Assembly (NCBI GenBank): GCA_049706655.1
Contig: JBNAKM010000001.1
Coordinates: forward strand, 372,001-436,000
Length of the DNA: 64,000 nt
Reading direction: 5' to 3'
Origin: Methanobacterium_D sp049706655
GTDB taxonomy: Archaea; Methanobacteriota; Methanobacteria; Methanobacteriales; Methanobacteriaceae
The notes under the pieces were generated by a model. That model was given only the letters and a program-made list of their open reading frames with translations. It was not told where the DNA came from and did no database searches. The translations under genes were made by a program, and so were the position numbers. Positions 43,553 to 52,337 of this stretch are shown piece by piece. How positions within the stretch are numbered: position 1 is the stretch's first letter; every line of letters begins with the position of its first letter.

Positions 43553-44350
43553 ATGGATTTATACATTAAAGAAATAGGGGAAAATAATAATGAAACTATT
43601 ATTTTCCTCCACTCGGAAGGAATAGCAGGCTGGATGTGGGATAAACAAGTGGAAGCATTCAATGATTACCATTGCATTGTTCCGGACTTACCATGCCATG
43701 GAAAAAGTGCCGGAATAAAACAATTCACCATTAAAAATACCGCAGAAATGATTATTGATATAATCAAAAATAAGGGGAAAAATGGAAAAGCTCACCTTGT
43801 AGGATTATCTTTAGGTGCTCAAATTATAGTTCAAATTTTGAGCACTGCTCCGGAAGTTGTAGATCATGTATTAATCAGTGGTGCGATTGCACGTAACTTT
43901 CAACCATCTGAAACCTTTTTAGAACTTTTAAACCAGCTTATTGAAGTTTATTTGCCCGATAAAAACAAAACTATTCGTATAATGAGTTATGTGAGGGCTT
44001 ATAATATACCCAAAAATCTTCAAGGTAAGTTTAAAGAGTCCACATATGTTATTGAGCCAGATTCTTTAGATAGAATTATAAGAGAAAATATGCTTTTTAA
44101 AATACCCTCTGGTATTATAAATGTTAATATTCCTGTTCTTATAATGACTGGACAAAAAGACCCTCTAATAATCAAAGAATCTGCAAAAATGCTCTTAAAT
44201 GTGATCCCAAATTCTAAAGGAGCAATGGCCTTAAAAGTGGGGCGTGTTTGGAATATAGAAAACCATGAACTTTTTAATAATGTGTTGAAAGCATGGATAA
44301 CTGATAAAGCATTACTCAATGACAAAATAACTGATTTAAGGGCTGATTAA
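43553..44350 (+). CDS. Alpha/beta-hydrolase
   Basis: A 265-residue hydrolase: IIFLHSEGIAGWMWDKQVEA (oxyanion region), CIVPDLPCHGKSAG, nucleophile elbow LVGLSLGAQIIVQIL (G-L-S-L-G), acid MTGQKDPLI and a possible catalytic His in IENHELFNN. Substrate unknown. The DJ-1-like gene begins one base after its stop. Confidence 0.88.
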   Translation: MDLYIKEIGENNNETIIFLHSEGIAGWMWDKQVEAFNDYHCIVPDLPCHGKSAGIKQFTIKNTAEMIIDIIKNKGKNGKAHLVGLSLGAQIIVQILSTAPEVVDHVLISGAIARNFQPSETFLELLNQLIEVYLPDKNKTIRIMSYVRAYNIPKNLQGKFKESTYVIEPDSLDRIIRENMLFKIPSGIINVNIPVLIMTGQKDPLIIKESAKMLLNVIPNSKGAMALKVGRVWNIENHELFNNVLKAWITDKALLNDKITDLRAD

Positions 44351-44351
44351 A

Positions 44352-44909
44352 CTGAAAATTGCATTTATTATCTATAATGGAATGACAATGCTTGATTTCA
44401 TTGGATTTTATGACTCTATTACTCGAATTAATACAATGGGCTTTGATTCAGACTTTAAATGGGATATATGCAGCTATAGTGAAGATATAAAAGATGCCAC
44501 TGGTTTAAAAATTGTTCCAGATAAAGTGAGAGAATCTTTAAATGAGTATAACCTGATTTTTATTCCGGGTGGAATGAATTCAAGAGAGTTAATAAAGGAT
44601 AATGAATTTATTGAATGGATAAAAAGCAGTTCTAATTGCGAATATAAAGTTTCAGTTTGTACAGGTTCTTTAATTTTAGGTGAATGTGGATTTTTAAAAG
44701 ATAAGAATGCCACTTCCCATCCAACAGCCTTATATGAACTTAAAAAATACTGTAAAGTTCTTGAAGACAGAATTGTTGATGAAGGTAATGTGATTACTGG
44801 TCGTGGGGTAACTTCATCCATTGATTTAGGTCTTTATCTTTGTGAAAAGTTTTATGGAGTCAAAGTCAGGAAAAAAATTCAAAAGCAGATGGATTATAAA
44901 GCTTTTTGA
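44352..44909 (+). CDS. DJ-1/PfpI-family protein
   Basis: About 185 residues. The family's first strand is KIAFIIYNGMTMLDFIGFYD, which needs a start at CTG 44352; ATG 44382 would cut into it. The catalytic-type cysteine is in the nucleophile elbow VSVCTGSLILGECGFL and TGRGVTSSIDLGLYLCEKFY follows. Members act as glyoxalases, chaperone-like or transcription-linked proteins. An imperfect GGCTGAT precedes the CTG. Likely cotranscribed with the hydrolase upstream. Confidence 0.82.
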   Translation: MKIAFIIYNGMTMLDFIGFYDSITRINTMGFDSDFKWDICSYSEDIKDATGLKIVPDKVRESLNEYNLIFIPGGMNSRELIKDNEFIEWIKSSSNCEYKVSVCTGSLILGECGFLKDKNATSHPTALYELKKYCKVLEDRIVDEGNVITGRGVTSSIDLGLYLCEKFYGVKVRKKIQKQMDYKAF

Positions 44910-45026
44910 AAAAGTAACATATAATACTGGAATGAAAAAAGAAGATTGAATTTAAATTTAATTTATCATAATTGTTTTACAAAGCTATAACGAATAAATT
45001 AAATGAATTTATATTATAGATTGTCT

Positions 45027-45260
45027 TTATTGCTTTGGAAAGAAGACATGAGTTCTTCTAGTGTGGATATAATATCCATTTTTTACTACATGCAGCGTAA
45101 ATGTACCGTCGTTAAATTTACCTCCATTTTCTGCTAAATAGTTATCTAAAATTTCTTTAAACGTTTCTTCTGTAGCATTAGTCCAGTAATAAGCTGGATT
45201 AGGTTTTCCAGTTTCCATTCCGGGATCTACGCAATAACAATTTATATTCAAGATATCCAT
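45027..45260 (-). CDS. Small protein of unknown function
   Basis: A 77-residue protein: ILNINCYCVDPGMETGKPNP, YYWTNATEETFKEILDNYLA. It has two close cysteines and ends RTHVFFPKQ. AAGGAGAAATAAA precedes the ATG. No family recognised. Confidence 0.6.
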   Translation of the reverse strand: MDILNINCYCVDPGMETGKPNPAYYWTNATEETFKEILDNYLAENGGKFNDGTFTLHVVKNGYYIHTRRTHVFFPKQ

Positions 45261-45428
45261 TTTATTTCTCCTTAAATCTATTTATGAATTAATATATAAT
45301 TAAAAATATGTAATTTTGCCTAAATAATTGAATTTAATGCTTTTAAATGGTTTTTAGTGCCAAAAAGAATAAGTCATTTATTTTTAATTAATTTTCTAGT
45401 TTAGAATTATTTTAGTATTTTAGATAGA

Positions 45429-45485
45429 TTTATATATAACGTCATGTGATATATCGTAGTGTGATACAACGGAGCACGATATATA
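45429..45485 (+). promoter_or_regulatory. padR promoter with overlapping inverted and direct repeats
   Basis: TTTATATATAAC (45429-45440) is the TATA box. ATATATCGT (45449-45457) and ACGATATAT (45476-45484) form a perfect inverted repeat with an 18-base spacer. TGTGATATATCG (45445) and TGTGATACAACG (45460) are direct repeats 15 bases apart. All lie where the start site should be, fitting autorepression by the PadR protein 15 bases downstream (inference). Confidence 0.5.
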
Positions 45486-45497
45486 ATTGTGGTTTAT

Positions 45498-45821
45498 ATG
45501 AATACTGAAAAAATTAAAAAAAAATACCTGCCGTTAACAGAAACGACTTATTATGTCTTAATTTCTTTAAATAAGCCAAGACATGGGTATGGAATCATGC
45601 AGCATGTTGAAGAAATTACAAATGGCCGCATTAAGATTGGAGCAGGTACAATGTATGGTAGCTTGTCTCGTATGGAAAAGGAAGGACTGATAATTTCAGT
45701 TGCAGAAGAGGAAAGAAAAAAGATCTATGAAATTAGTAAAAAAGGTAAATTATTATTAAAACTTGAAATGGAGCGATTAGAAGAGCTTCTTAAACATGGT
45801 AAAAGTGAAATAAGTGATTAG
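45498..45821 (+). CDS. PadR-family transcriptional regulator
   Basis: About 107 residues: LPLTETTYYVLISLNKPRHG, YGIMQHVEEITNGRIKIGAG, TMYGSLSRMEKEGLIISVAE and a wing ERKKIYEISKKG. ATG 45498 is preferred over GTG 45489. It abuts the DUF2812 gene (stop TAG then ATG one base later), a PadR partner pair well known in Firmicutes. Confidence 0.9.
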   Translation: MNTEKIKKKYLPLTETTYYVLISLNKPRHGYGIMQHVEEITNGRIKIGAGTMYGSLSRMEKEGLIISVAEEERKKIYEISKKGKLLLKLEMERLEELLKHGKSEISD

Positions 45822-45822
45822 T

Positions 45823-46350
45823 ATGAGTGAAATAAAAACAGCATGGCACTGGTGGTGGGGCTGGAACCCGGAAAAAATAGAAAACTGGCTGGAAGGAATG
45901 GAGAATGATGGATGGAATTTATCTAAAATCGATTTTAATTACCTGAGGTTTAAATTTGAAAAAGGAGAAGCCAGAAAGGTACGATATTGTGTTGATTATC
46001 AAAATAAGGTCGATGATAACTATTTTGAGATTCTTAAAGAAGATGGTTGGGAACTGGTGGGTAATAAATATATTCCCTGGTATATGTGGCGTAAATCCTA
46101 TGAAAATGAAAGACCCAACATTTATACTGATGCTAAATCATTAATGGAAAGAAATAATCGTTTACTTATAACTGTAGGTATTTTCCTGCTTTTAGAGATA
46201 TCTATATTTTCTCAAATGTTTTTACATGGCTTTGATGAAATGGGATTAGTTTCATTAATGTTTATTATGATAATTGCATTTATTGGATACATAACAGTAC
46301 AGCTTTATCGGTATAATAAAAGGCTTGCGAGAAACGAAATAAGGCTGTAA
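45823..46350 (+). CDS. DUF2812-domain membrane protein
   Basis: About 175 residues. The soluble N-terminus begins IKTAWHWWWGWNPEKIENWL, then MENDGWNLSKIDFNYLRFKF and VRYCVDYQNK, the DUF2812 pattern. Two C-terminal membrane helices follow (LLITVGIFLLLEISIF, LVSLMFIMIIAFIGYITV). The function is unknown; DUF2812 genes are typically controlled by their PadR neighbour. Confidence 0.87.
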   Translation: MSEIKTAWHWWWGWNPEKIENWLEGMENDGWNLSKIDFNYLRFKFEKGEARKVRYCVDYQNKVDDNYFEILKEDGWELVGNKYIPWYMWRKSYENERPNIYTDAKSLMERNNRLLITVGIFLLLEISIFSQMFLHGFDEMGLVSLMFIMIIAFIGYITVQLYRYNKRLARNEIRL

Positions 46351-46443
46351 TATCTAAAATTATAAAGAACTAGAATAACAACAACATTTTAATGCCTTAA
46401 ATATTATATTAAATAGATTTCTAGGGTTAAATTTGACTAATCA

Positions 46444-46461
46444 ATGATTCAATTGAATCAT
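46444..46461. repeat. 18-bp perfect palindrome
   Basis: ATGATTCAATTGAATCAT is fully symmetric, about 95 bases after the DUF2812 stop and 160 bases before the flavodoxin start. With no loop it looks more like a binding site for a dimeric regulator than a terminator, though T-rich sequence does follow. Confidence 0.4.
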
Positions 46462-46621
46462 CATTAATTATATTTTATTTTGTTACAGATTTTCATTTAT
46501 TTTAGTCCTAATATTCAAAATAAGTCAGATAAGAGCATATTTAAATGAATTATTACAAAAATATAATCAAATAATTAAGTAAATAATATTTAGAAATTAA
46601 AAACTTAAAGATGGTTATATT

Positions 46622-47086
46622 ATGAAAATAGGAATTATAGTCCATTCATATACGGGTAATGCCTATGAAGTTGCCAAAAAGCTCGAAGAAAAGTTTAAAG
46701 CTGCTGGGAAAGATGTAGAAATCCAGAGAGTAAGCGTAGTAGGTGGAGATGAACCTAAGGGTAAAGATATTAAGCTCGAAAACCCTCCAGAAGTGGGTAA
46801 ATATGATGCAGTAATTTTTGGATCTCCAGTGCATGCATTTTCATTATCACTTGCTATGAAAACTTATTTAGAACAATTACCCTCATTAGAAAACAAAAAA
46901 ATTGCCCTTTTTGTCACTAAAAAATTACGTTTTGAATGGACAGGTGGAACACGTGCAATTGGCCAGATGAAAAAAATATCTGAATCTAAAGGTGGAATAG
47001 TTTCTGGAACAGGTATCGTGGTTTGGAACAAGAATAAGGATAAAAAAATCGCGGAAATAGCTGAAAATTTCAATAGATTATTCTGA
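46622..47086 (+). CDS. Flavodoxin-family protein
   Basis: A 154-residue flavodoxin: IGIIVHSYTGNAYEVAKKLE (FMN phosphate loop S-Y-T-G-N), GKYDAVIFGSPVHAFSLSLA, and ALFVTKKLRFEWTGGTRAIG. It carries FMN; the electron partner is unknown. Confidence 0.88.
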   Translation: MKIGIIVHSYTGNAYEVAKKLEEKFKAAGKDVEIQRVSVVGGDEPKGKDIKLENPPEVGKYDAVIFGSPVHAFSLSLAMKTYLEQLPSLENKKIALFVTKKLRFEWTGGTRAIGQMKKISESKGGIVSGTGIVVWNKNKDKKIAEIAENFNRLF

Positions 47087-47302
47087 TTTTATCACCAAAA
47101 TTGAGGAAATACTGCAATGGATAAAACAGAAATCCTTTATTTTTTATAACTTAAAATCAGCTATATGTAGCTAAAGAGTTCCAAAAGCAGGTTCCGGAAT
47201 CAAAACTTTATTTAATTATACGTCTTTTAATATCTACTCTTTTTATTTTGAATAGTACTCAATTAGAATATTTAATAATTTTAATTTACAAATTACATTA
47301 TT

Positions 47303-47695
47303 ATGAAAAATAAAAAAGTTATGGAGAAAAATAACAAGAATCCAGAAACAGTGGATGATTACATTGTTTCTGCCCCTAAAAAAGATAGAGAAGCTCTAGA
47401 AAACCTTCGTAACACAATAAAATCTGCAGCACCTCAATCAGAAGAGGTTATCAGTTATGGAATCCCAACTTATAAATATAACGGCCCTTTAGTCCATTTT
47501 GCAGCATTCAAGAATCATTTAAGCTTTTATGGCATTAACAAATCACTATTAGATACATTTAAAGACGAACTTAAAGACCATAAAATTTCAGGGACAACAG
47601 TTCATTTTACCGCCGAAAAACCAATTCCAGAAGAATTTGTAAGGAAAATTGTCAAAAAAAGAATAGAAGAAAATGAAAAGCAGGCGAAAAAATAA
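47303..47695 (+). CDS. DUF1801/YdhG-like protein
   Basis: A 130-residue protein: TVDDYIVSAPKKDREALENL, APQSEEVISYGIPTYKYNGP, LVHFAAFKNHLSFYGINK. This is the DUF1801 fold, related to the bacterial Fra/YdhG iron chaperone group. Function uncertain. ATG 47321 is a possible later start. VOC gene follows after 32 bases. Confidence 0.85.
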   Translation: MKNKKVMEKNNKNPETVDDYIVSAPKKDREALENLRNTIKSAAPQSEEVISYGIPTYKYNGPLVHFAAFKNHLSFYGINKSLLDTFKDELKDHKISGTTVHFTAEKPIPEEFVRKIVKKRIEENEKQAKK

Positions 47696-47727
47696 ACATC
47701 CATACTTTTAAGATAGGAGGATTATTT

Positions 47728-48201
47728 ATGCAAAAAATTACCCCATTTTTGTGGTTTGATAATCAGGCTGAAGAAGCCATGAATTTTTATGTATCTATTT
47801 TTAAAAACTCTAAGTTTATAAGTGTCACTCGTTATGGGAAGGATGCACCAGGACCTGAAGGAACTATAATGACTGCAAAATTCCAGATTGAAGGGCAAGA
47901 ATTTGTTGCATTAAATGGCGGCCCACAGTTCACTTTCACAGAAGCCATATCATTTGTAGTAAATTGCAAAACACAGGAAGAAATAGATTATTACTGGGAA
48001 AAGCTTTCTAATGGTGGAGAAGAACAGGGGCCGGGTTGGGTTAAAGATAAATATGGCCTTTCATGGCAAGTTGTTCCTGTATTGTTAGAAGAAATGATGA
48101 ATGATGAAGATTCAGAAAAATCAGGAAGAGTAATGAATGCAATGATGCAGATGACCAAAATTGACATAAAAAAATTAAAGCAAGCATATAATGGTGAATA
48201 A
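47728..48201 (+). CDS. VOC-family protein (PhnB-like)
   Basis: A 157-residue protein: ITPFLWFDNQAEEAMNFYVS, KFISVTRYGKDAPGPEGTIM, ALNGGPQFTFTEAISFVVNC and GWVKDKYGLSWQVVPVLLEE. This is the PhnB/3-demethylubiquinone-methyltransferase-like branch of the glyoxalase/VOC fold. Substrate unknown. GGAGG precedes the ATG. Confidence 0.9.
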   Translation: MQKITPFLWFDNQAEEAMNFYVSIFKNSKFISVTRYGKDAPGPEGTIMTAKFQIEGQEFVALNGGPQFTFTEAISFVVNCKTQEEIDYYWEKLSNGGEEQGPGWVKDKYGLSWQVVPVLLEEMMNDEDSEKSGRVMNAMMQMTKIDIKKLKQAYNGE

Positions 48202-48202
48202 T

Positions 48203-48958
48203 TCAACCTGCTGCTTTTTTGGAAGAATCAGGTTTTAGAGCAGCTCCTTTATTTTTCCAGATATAATAGATGACTATTAATTGCGCTAGAAGGACAAGAA
48301 GTGCCATTAGAGCCTCATTCCAACCTAATAGAAAGCCTCCTTTTAGTGTACCTACTGCTGAAGATGTACTCCATGTTAATGGCCACATAATCAATAAGTT
48401 AGAGGTTATTCTAAATATTATTGCAAATAAAATACCAAATAATGCTAAAACCACTACTTCAGACATCGGATAAGTTCCAATATGATATGCACATAAAGCT
48501 ATTCCTGCAAGCAAAATTCCGGGAATAATACCAAAAGCTTTATCAAAACGAAGTTGAAGCCAGCAGAATATAAAGAAAGGTTCCCAGAGGATCAATGCAT
48601 TTGCCAAAAAATGTGGTATTAAATTAGTACCATAGAAAAAATAGGTGCTTAGAGCATAATAAAGAAAATAGGCAGTTATTAATATGCTTATAATTAAACT
48701 TGGCAAGAGGCCTTCTTTTTTAATACCTATATCCTTTAAAGACCCATTTTTATGCCATAAAAGCCACCATACTGGAAATACAACTAATAAAAATGTTATA
48801 ATAATGTTATAGGTGGTTTTAATCATGCTACCTTCAGGCAAATGTACCATTAAATAGTAACCGCCTCCAATCATTAACATTACAGTAATTAAAGCCACTA
48901 TAGTGTCTATTGAAGGATTCCATGCAAACCATTTTTTATTTAAGAAATTATTTACCAC
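48203..48958 (-). CDS. Multi-pass membrane protein, CPBP-protease-like but degenerate
   Basis: A 251-residue protein with about eight membrane helices. CPBP-like features are ILWEPFFIFCWLQLRF in place of the E-E-x-x-x-R motif, GIALCAYHIGTYPMSEVVVL around a conserved His, and TSNLLIMWPLTWSTSSAVG. The Glu-Glu pair is missing (W-E-P), so proteolytic activity is doubtful. GTG 48958 is the start, preceded by GGGGAT. Convergent with the VOC gene. Confidence 0.65.
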   Translation of the reverse strand: MVNNFLNKKWFAWNPSIDTIVALITVMLMIGGGYYLMVHLPEGSMIKTTYNIIITFLLVVFPVWWLLWHKNGSLKDIGIKKEGLLPSLIISILITAYFLYYALSTYFFYGTNLIPHFLANALILWEPFFIFCWLQLRFDKAFGIIPGILLAGIALCAYHIGTYPMSEVVVLALFGILFAIIFRITSNLLIMWPLTWSTSSAVGTLKGGFLLGWNEALMALLVLLAQLIVIYYIWKNKGAALKPDSSKKAAG

Positions 48959-49118
48959 ATAAATCCCCGATAAAATCTTTATTTCTAGGACTTAAATAGA
49001 TATAGGTTTTTATTAAAGTAAAGAATTATCTTAGATAATAGCAATGACTTAATTTACTTAAATTTTCTAGATTGAAGAAATTGAGTAATATGGGAATTAT
49101 ATATAGAAAAATAAAAGC

Positions 49119-49530
49119 ATGCAAAACTTTTCTGCATCAAAATCTCCGATTTGACAGATTTCAAAGAAAAAGAACTTCAAGAGCTGTTTCTTTTAGTAGA
49201 AGGGGACTCTGGTAATTATCCTGATAAATTAAAAAGTGCAATAAAAAATTTCCATACAATTTATTCTCGTGGAATGTGATAAGCTGGTTCGACTGATTAA
49301 TTCACTATCTGATGGTGTAATGACAGTTTATTTCCATTATTTGCTTGTAAGACTTGAATATCAATCTATAGGAATTGGAAAAAGCTAGTTAATTTAATGC
49401 TTGAAGAATGGAAATTTTGCGTGTAAAGTGGTTATTGCATACAATAAAAAAATTGAATTCTATAAAAAAAATGCAGTTTAAGGTTGGAGAAGATAAAAGC
49501 CCAATGTTTGTTACTTCTCTTAAAACATAG
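49119..49530 (+). pseudogene. Decayed GNAT acetyltransferase
   Basis: Fragments in three frames read as one GNAT protein. The first is DLTDFKEKELQELFLLVEGD through NYPDKLKSAIKNF, ending in TGA TAA at about 49278. The second is LVRLINSLSDGVMTVYFHYL through LEYQSIGIGK (acetyl-CoA loop), ending at TAG. The third has KLVNLMLEEW, then VVIAYNKKIEFYKKN, and finally FKVGEDKSPMFVTSL to TAG 49530. At least three frameshifts and several stops show it is not functional, unless the sequence has errors. Confidence 0.78.
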
Positions 49531-49555
49531 AATTGAATTTAAATTAGGGGATAAT

Positions 49556-49979
49556 ATGGAAGAAAGACCATTTGTGGATAAAACAAACAAACCAGATAAC
49601 GAGAAACTTAAAAATTCATTAAAAAGTTCCTATGGTTATTATAAAGAGTTAATAGATATTTCTGATTCATTTTTAAAAGATTGGAATTTTTCTAAAAGCA
49701 GCGGATGTATGTTAAAAGTTCATGATAAAAATAAAGCTTTATTTTATGTAATTCCACTTTATGATAAATTAAAAATTACTATGGCCATACGTGAAAATGA
49801 GCTAAACGCTTTGTTGGAAGATAATAAATTAGAAAGTTCATGAAATGCTTAAATCCTCTAAAAAGTATAGAGAAGGTTATGTACTTCGATTCGATATTAA
49901 GAATGAAGAAAATTTCCAGATAGTACTATCGTTAATTCAAAAACTAATTGATATTCGAGTTAAAAGGAGATTAAAATGA
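49556..49979 (+). pseudogene. DUF3788-like gene, frameshifted near 49840
   Basis: The first part (49556-49843, 95 residues) has SYGYYKELIDISDSFLKDWN, then KNKALFYVIPLYDKLKITMA and ends ESS-stop. In another frame from 49842 the missing C-terminus continues: EMLKSSKKYREGYVLRFDIK, then IVLSLIQKLIDIRVKRR, stop 49977-49979. Together about 140 residues make a full DUF3788-type protein. Its restored stop overlaps the next gene's ATG in the usual TGA/ATG fashion. GGGGATAAT precedes the start. One base (or two) off: mutation, sequencing error or recoding. Confidence 0.72.
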
Positions 49980-50266
49980 TTATACATGTAGTTATGTTTA
50001 AATTTAAAAACAAGAGTGAAGAAAGCATTAGGAAAGCTGAAAATATGCTGCTAGATATGGAAGGAAAGATTGAAGAATTAAAACACATTGAAGTAGGTAG
50101 AGATATCACTAAGTCTGATAGATCTTATGATGTAGCGCTTTTAACCAAATTTGAGAGTGTTGAAGACCTCAAGGCTTATCAAATTAATCCATTGCATGTT
50201 GAAATTGCTGAATACCTGGTTTCTGCAAGTGAATCTATTGTCGCTGTAGATTATGAATCTTTTTAA
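49976..50266 (+). CDS. Dabb (stress-responsive A/B barrel) domain protein
   Basis: A 96-residue protein: IIHVVMFKFKNKSEESIRKA, LLDMEGKIEELKHIEVGRDI, YDVALLTKFESVEDLKAYQI, NPLHVEIAEYL. This is the dimeric alpha/beta-barrel Dabb fold. Function unknown. GGAGAT precedes the ATG, which overlaps the restored DUF3788 stop. Confidence 0.9.
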   Translation: MIIHVVMFKFKNKSEESIRKAENMLLDMEGKIEELKHIEVGRDITKSDRSYDVALLTKFESVEDLKAYQINPLHVEIAEYLVSASESIVAVDYESF

Positions 50267-50291
50267 ATTTTAAACAAATATGGGGCTTTTT

Positions 50292-50606
50292 ATGTATCCG
50301 AAGTGTAAAATCACAGTATTAAAGACCAGTATCAACGAAAATTTAGCTAAAGAATACTGCCAGGGTGAAGTATCAAAATGTCCAGTTTTTAAAGAAGGAG
50401 ATGAATTCCTCGCTGGATTTGAAAAGCCTGAAGGATTCTGTGACTGGGCTTGGAATGATATTCATAAGTTCATTGCAGTCCTTCTTTCTGGGGGTAACTT
50501 TTCAAAGGATTACTTTGATGGGTGGATGAAAGACGATAAAACTATGTTAGCATGCTGTACGGATGCAGTAAGGCCAGTAACATTTAAGATTGAAATAATT
50601 AAATAG
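50292..50606 (+). CDS. TIGR04076-like protein
   Basis: About 104 residues: YPKCKITVLKTSINENLAKE, CPVFKEGDEFLAGFEKPEGF, CDWAWNDIHKFIAVLLSGGN and CCTDAVRPVTFKIEII. Four cysteine positions and the CDWAWxDI segment fit the TIGR04076 family. Function unknown. ATG 50292 has GGGG 6 bases upstream; ATG 50280 is less supported. Confidence 0.82.
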   Translation: MYPKCKITVLKTSINENLAKEYCQGEVSKCPVFKEGDEFLAGFEKPEGFCDWAWNDIHKFIAVLLSGGNFSKDYFDGWMKDDKTMLACCTDAVRPVTFKIEIIK

Positions 50607-50615
50607 AGGCAAAAA

Positions 50616-51239
50616 ATGAATAATGAAAGTTCAAAAAAGCAAAAGTTTTTTGCACTTTGTGGCATCATTGCACCAATTTTATTCACACTTTTAGTAATTA
50701 TAGAGAGTTTTTTACGGCCAGGATATAGCCAGATCTTCAATGACATCAGTGATCTTGGAATTGGTCCCTTTTCAATAATTCAAAACATAAGTTTCATAAT
50801 CTTCGGCCTCTTATCAATTGGCTTTGCCATAGGTCTTGGTGCTAATTTACCACATCGCGCTGGAAAAGTAACAAAATGGCTGGTAATTGTATTTGGATTA
50901 TGTATAATGCTTGCAGGCGTAACATTATTCTCAGTTGGAGATGATATAACTTATGCAAAGGATGTCGTATCACATGGCTTAGTAAGTGCCATTGCATTTT
51001 TAGTGATAATAGTGGCTCAATTTTTGACATGGTTGGCTCTTAGGGGAAGTGACAGTGATATATGGGGACGTTATCGAATATACTCATTGATAAGTGGGTT
51101 GTTTTCAATAATTACATTAATATTCCTCTCATATACTCAATTTTCTTCTTTTCATGGAGCAAGCGAGCGGCTTTTTATTGCCGTATGGATGATTTGGATA
51201 TTCATAACTGGACTAAAACTATATTCAATTAATAAATAG
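50616..51239 (+). CDS. DUF998-family membrane protein
   Basis: A 207-residue protein with six membrane helices: ALCGIIAPILFTLLVIIESF, IQNISFIIFGLLSIGFAIGL, LVIVFGLCIMLAGVTLFSVG and others. The loop RPGYSQIFNDISDLGIGP is typical of DUF998. Function unknown. GAGGCA precedes the ATG, 10 bases after the previous stop. Confidence 0.85.
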   Translation: MNNESSKKQKFFALCGIIAPILFTLLVIIESFLRPGYSQIFNDISDLGIGPFSIIQNISFIIFGLLSIGFAIGLGANLPHRAGKVTKWLVIVFGLCIMLAGVTLFSVGDDITYAKDVVSHGLVSAIAFLVIIVAQFLTWLALRGSDSDIWGRYRIYSLISGLFSIITLIFLSYTQFSSFHGASERLFIAVWMIWIFITGLKLYSINK

Positions 51240-51266
51240 TTTTTACTTAGTAATTATGGAGGGATT

Positions 51267-52022
51267 ATGATGAAACAATGGTATGAGGAATTATTTACAA
51301 ATTACGCTAATAAATATGAAAAAGAAGTTTTCACTCAAGGAACACTTGGAGAAGTTGATTTTCTGGAAAAAGAAATAAATAAAGACAAAAACTTTAAAAT
51401 ACTTGATATTGGCTGTGGAACAGGTAGGCATGATATAGAACTTGCAAAAAGAGGATATAATGTTACTGGAATTGACTTATCTCCTTCAATGATAGCGAAA
51501 GCAGAAGAAAATGCTAAAAAAGCGGATGTAATAGATTTTAACATAGCAGACGCTAGAGATCCTCATTATGAAAATGAATTTGACCTTGTGATCATGTTAT
51601 GTGAGGGTGGATTTCCTTTAATGGAAACAGATGAAATGAACTTTGAAATTCTTAAAAACGCTGCTAGGGCATTAAAAAATGGAGGTAAATTTATATTTAC
51701 CACACTTAACGGCCTTTATCCGCTTTATCACTCGGTTAAAGAGTTTATGGATGAAAACATGGTTGATGGTGTTAGTAAGGATAATTCATTTGATCTCATG
51801 ACTTTTCGTGATATTTCCAATTTTGAAATTGAAGATGATGACGGCAATTTGAAGTTTTTAGAGTGTAACGAACGTTATTATATGCCTTCTGAAATTACAT
51901 GGCTTTTAAAGTCTTTAAATTTCAGTAAAATCGATATTTTTGGCTGTGAAATTGGAAATTTCAATAGAAATAATGTTCTAACTACTGAAGATTATGAAAT
52001 GCTTGTTATAGCTGAATTATAA
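51267..52022 (+). CDS. Class I SAM-dependent methyltransferase
   Basis: A 251-residue methyltransferase: WYEELFTNYANKYEKEVFTQ, motif I ILDIGCGTGRHDIELAKRGY, NVTGIDLSPSMIAKAEENAK, FNIADARDPHYENEFDLVIM. The substrate is unknown. GGAGGG precedes the ATG. Confidence 0.92.
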   Translation: MMKQWYEELFTNYANKYEKEVFTQGTLGEVDFLEKEINKDKNFKILDIGCGTGRHDIELAKRGYNVTGIDLSPSMIAKAEENAKKADVIDFNIADARDPHYENEFDLVIMLCEGGFPLMETDEMNFEILKNAARALKNGGKFIFTTLNGLYPLYHSVKEFMDENMVDGVSKDNSFDLMTFRDISNFEIEDDDGNLKFLECNERYYMPSEITWLLKSLNFSKIDIFGCEIGNFNRNNVLTTEDYEMLVIAEL

Positions 52023-52107
52023 AAATGAGTAGTTAAAATATAAATCCTCTATTTTATTATTTTGGAATTTAAAAAGAAGTTTTAAAAAAAGCATTTTAGG
52101 ATAAAAT

Positions 52108-52178
52108 AGTCCCTGGCGGAGTCGAACCGCCGTCGAAAGGTCCAGAGCCTCTCAGGATTACCACTACCCCAAGGGACT
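52108..52178 (-). tRNA. tRNA-Gln (anticodon CTG)
   Basis: The minus strand folds as a 71-base tRNA. The acceptor is AGTCCCT/AGGGACT with A1:U72 and discriminator A. The anticodon stem is AGAGG/CCTTT with loop CTCTGGA, anticodon CTG at 52145-52143. The T arm is GGCGG TTCGACT CCGCC. The A1:U72 pair is the archaeal tRNA-Gln identity feature read by GatDE. No intron; CCA is not encoded. Confidence 0.95.
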
Positions 52179-52337
52179 ATAAAAAAGATTATATTTTTAT
52201 TTTCTTATAAATATTTTTTGGATATATAATTGCTTATTTTGAATTATATTAAATAAAAGCTATAGTTTATTAATTTAGAGATACATAAAGAAACATAAGT
52301 AATTTTGACTTTAATTAAAACTTCTTCGGGGTTAAAA

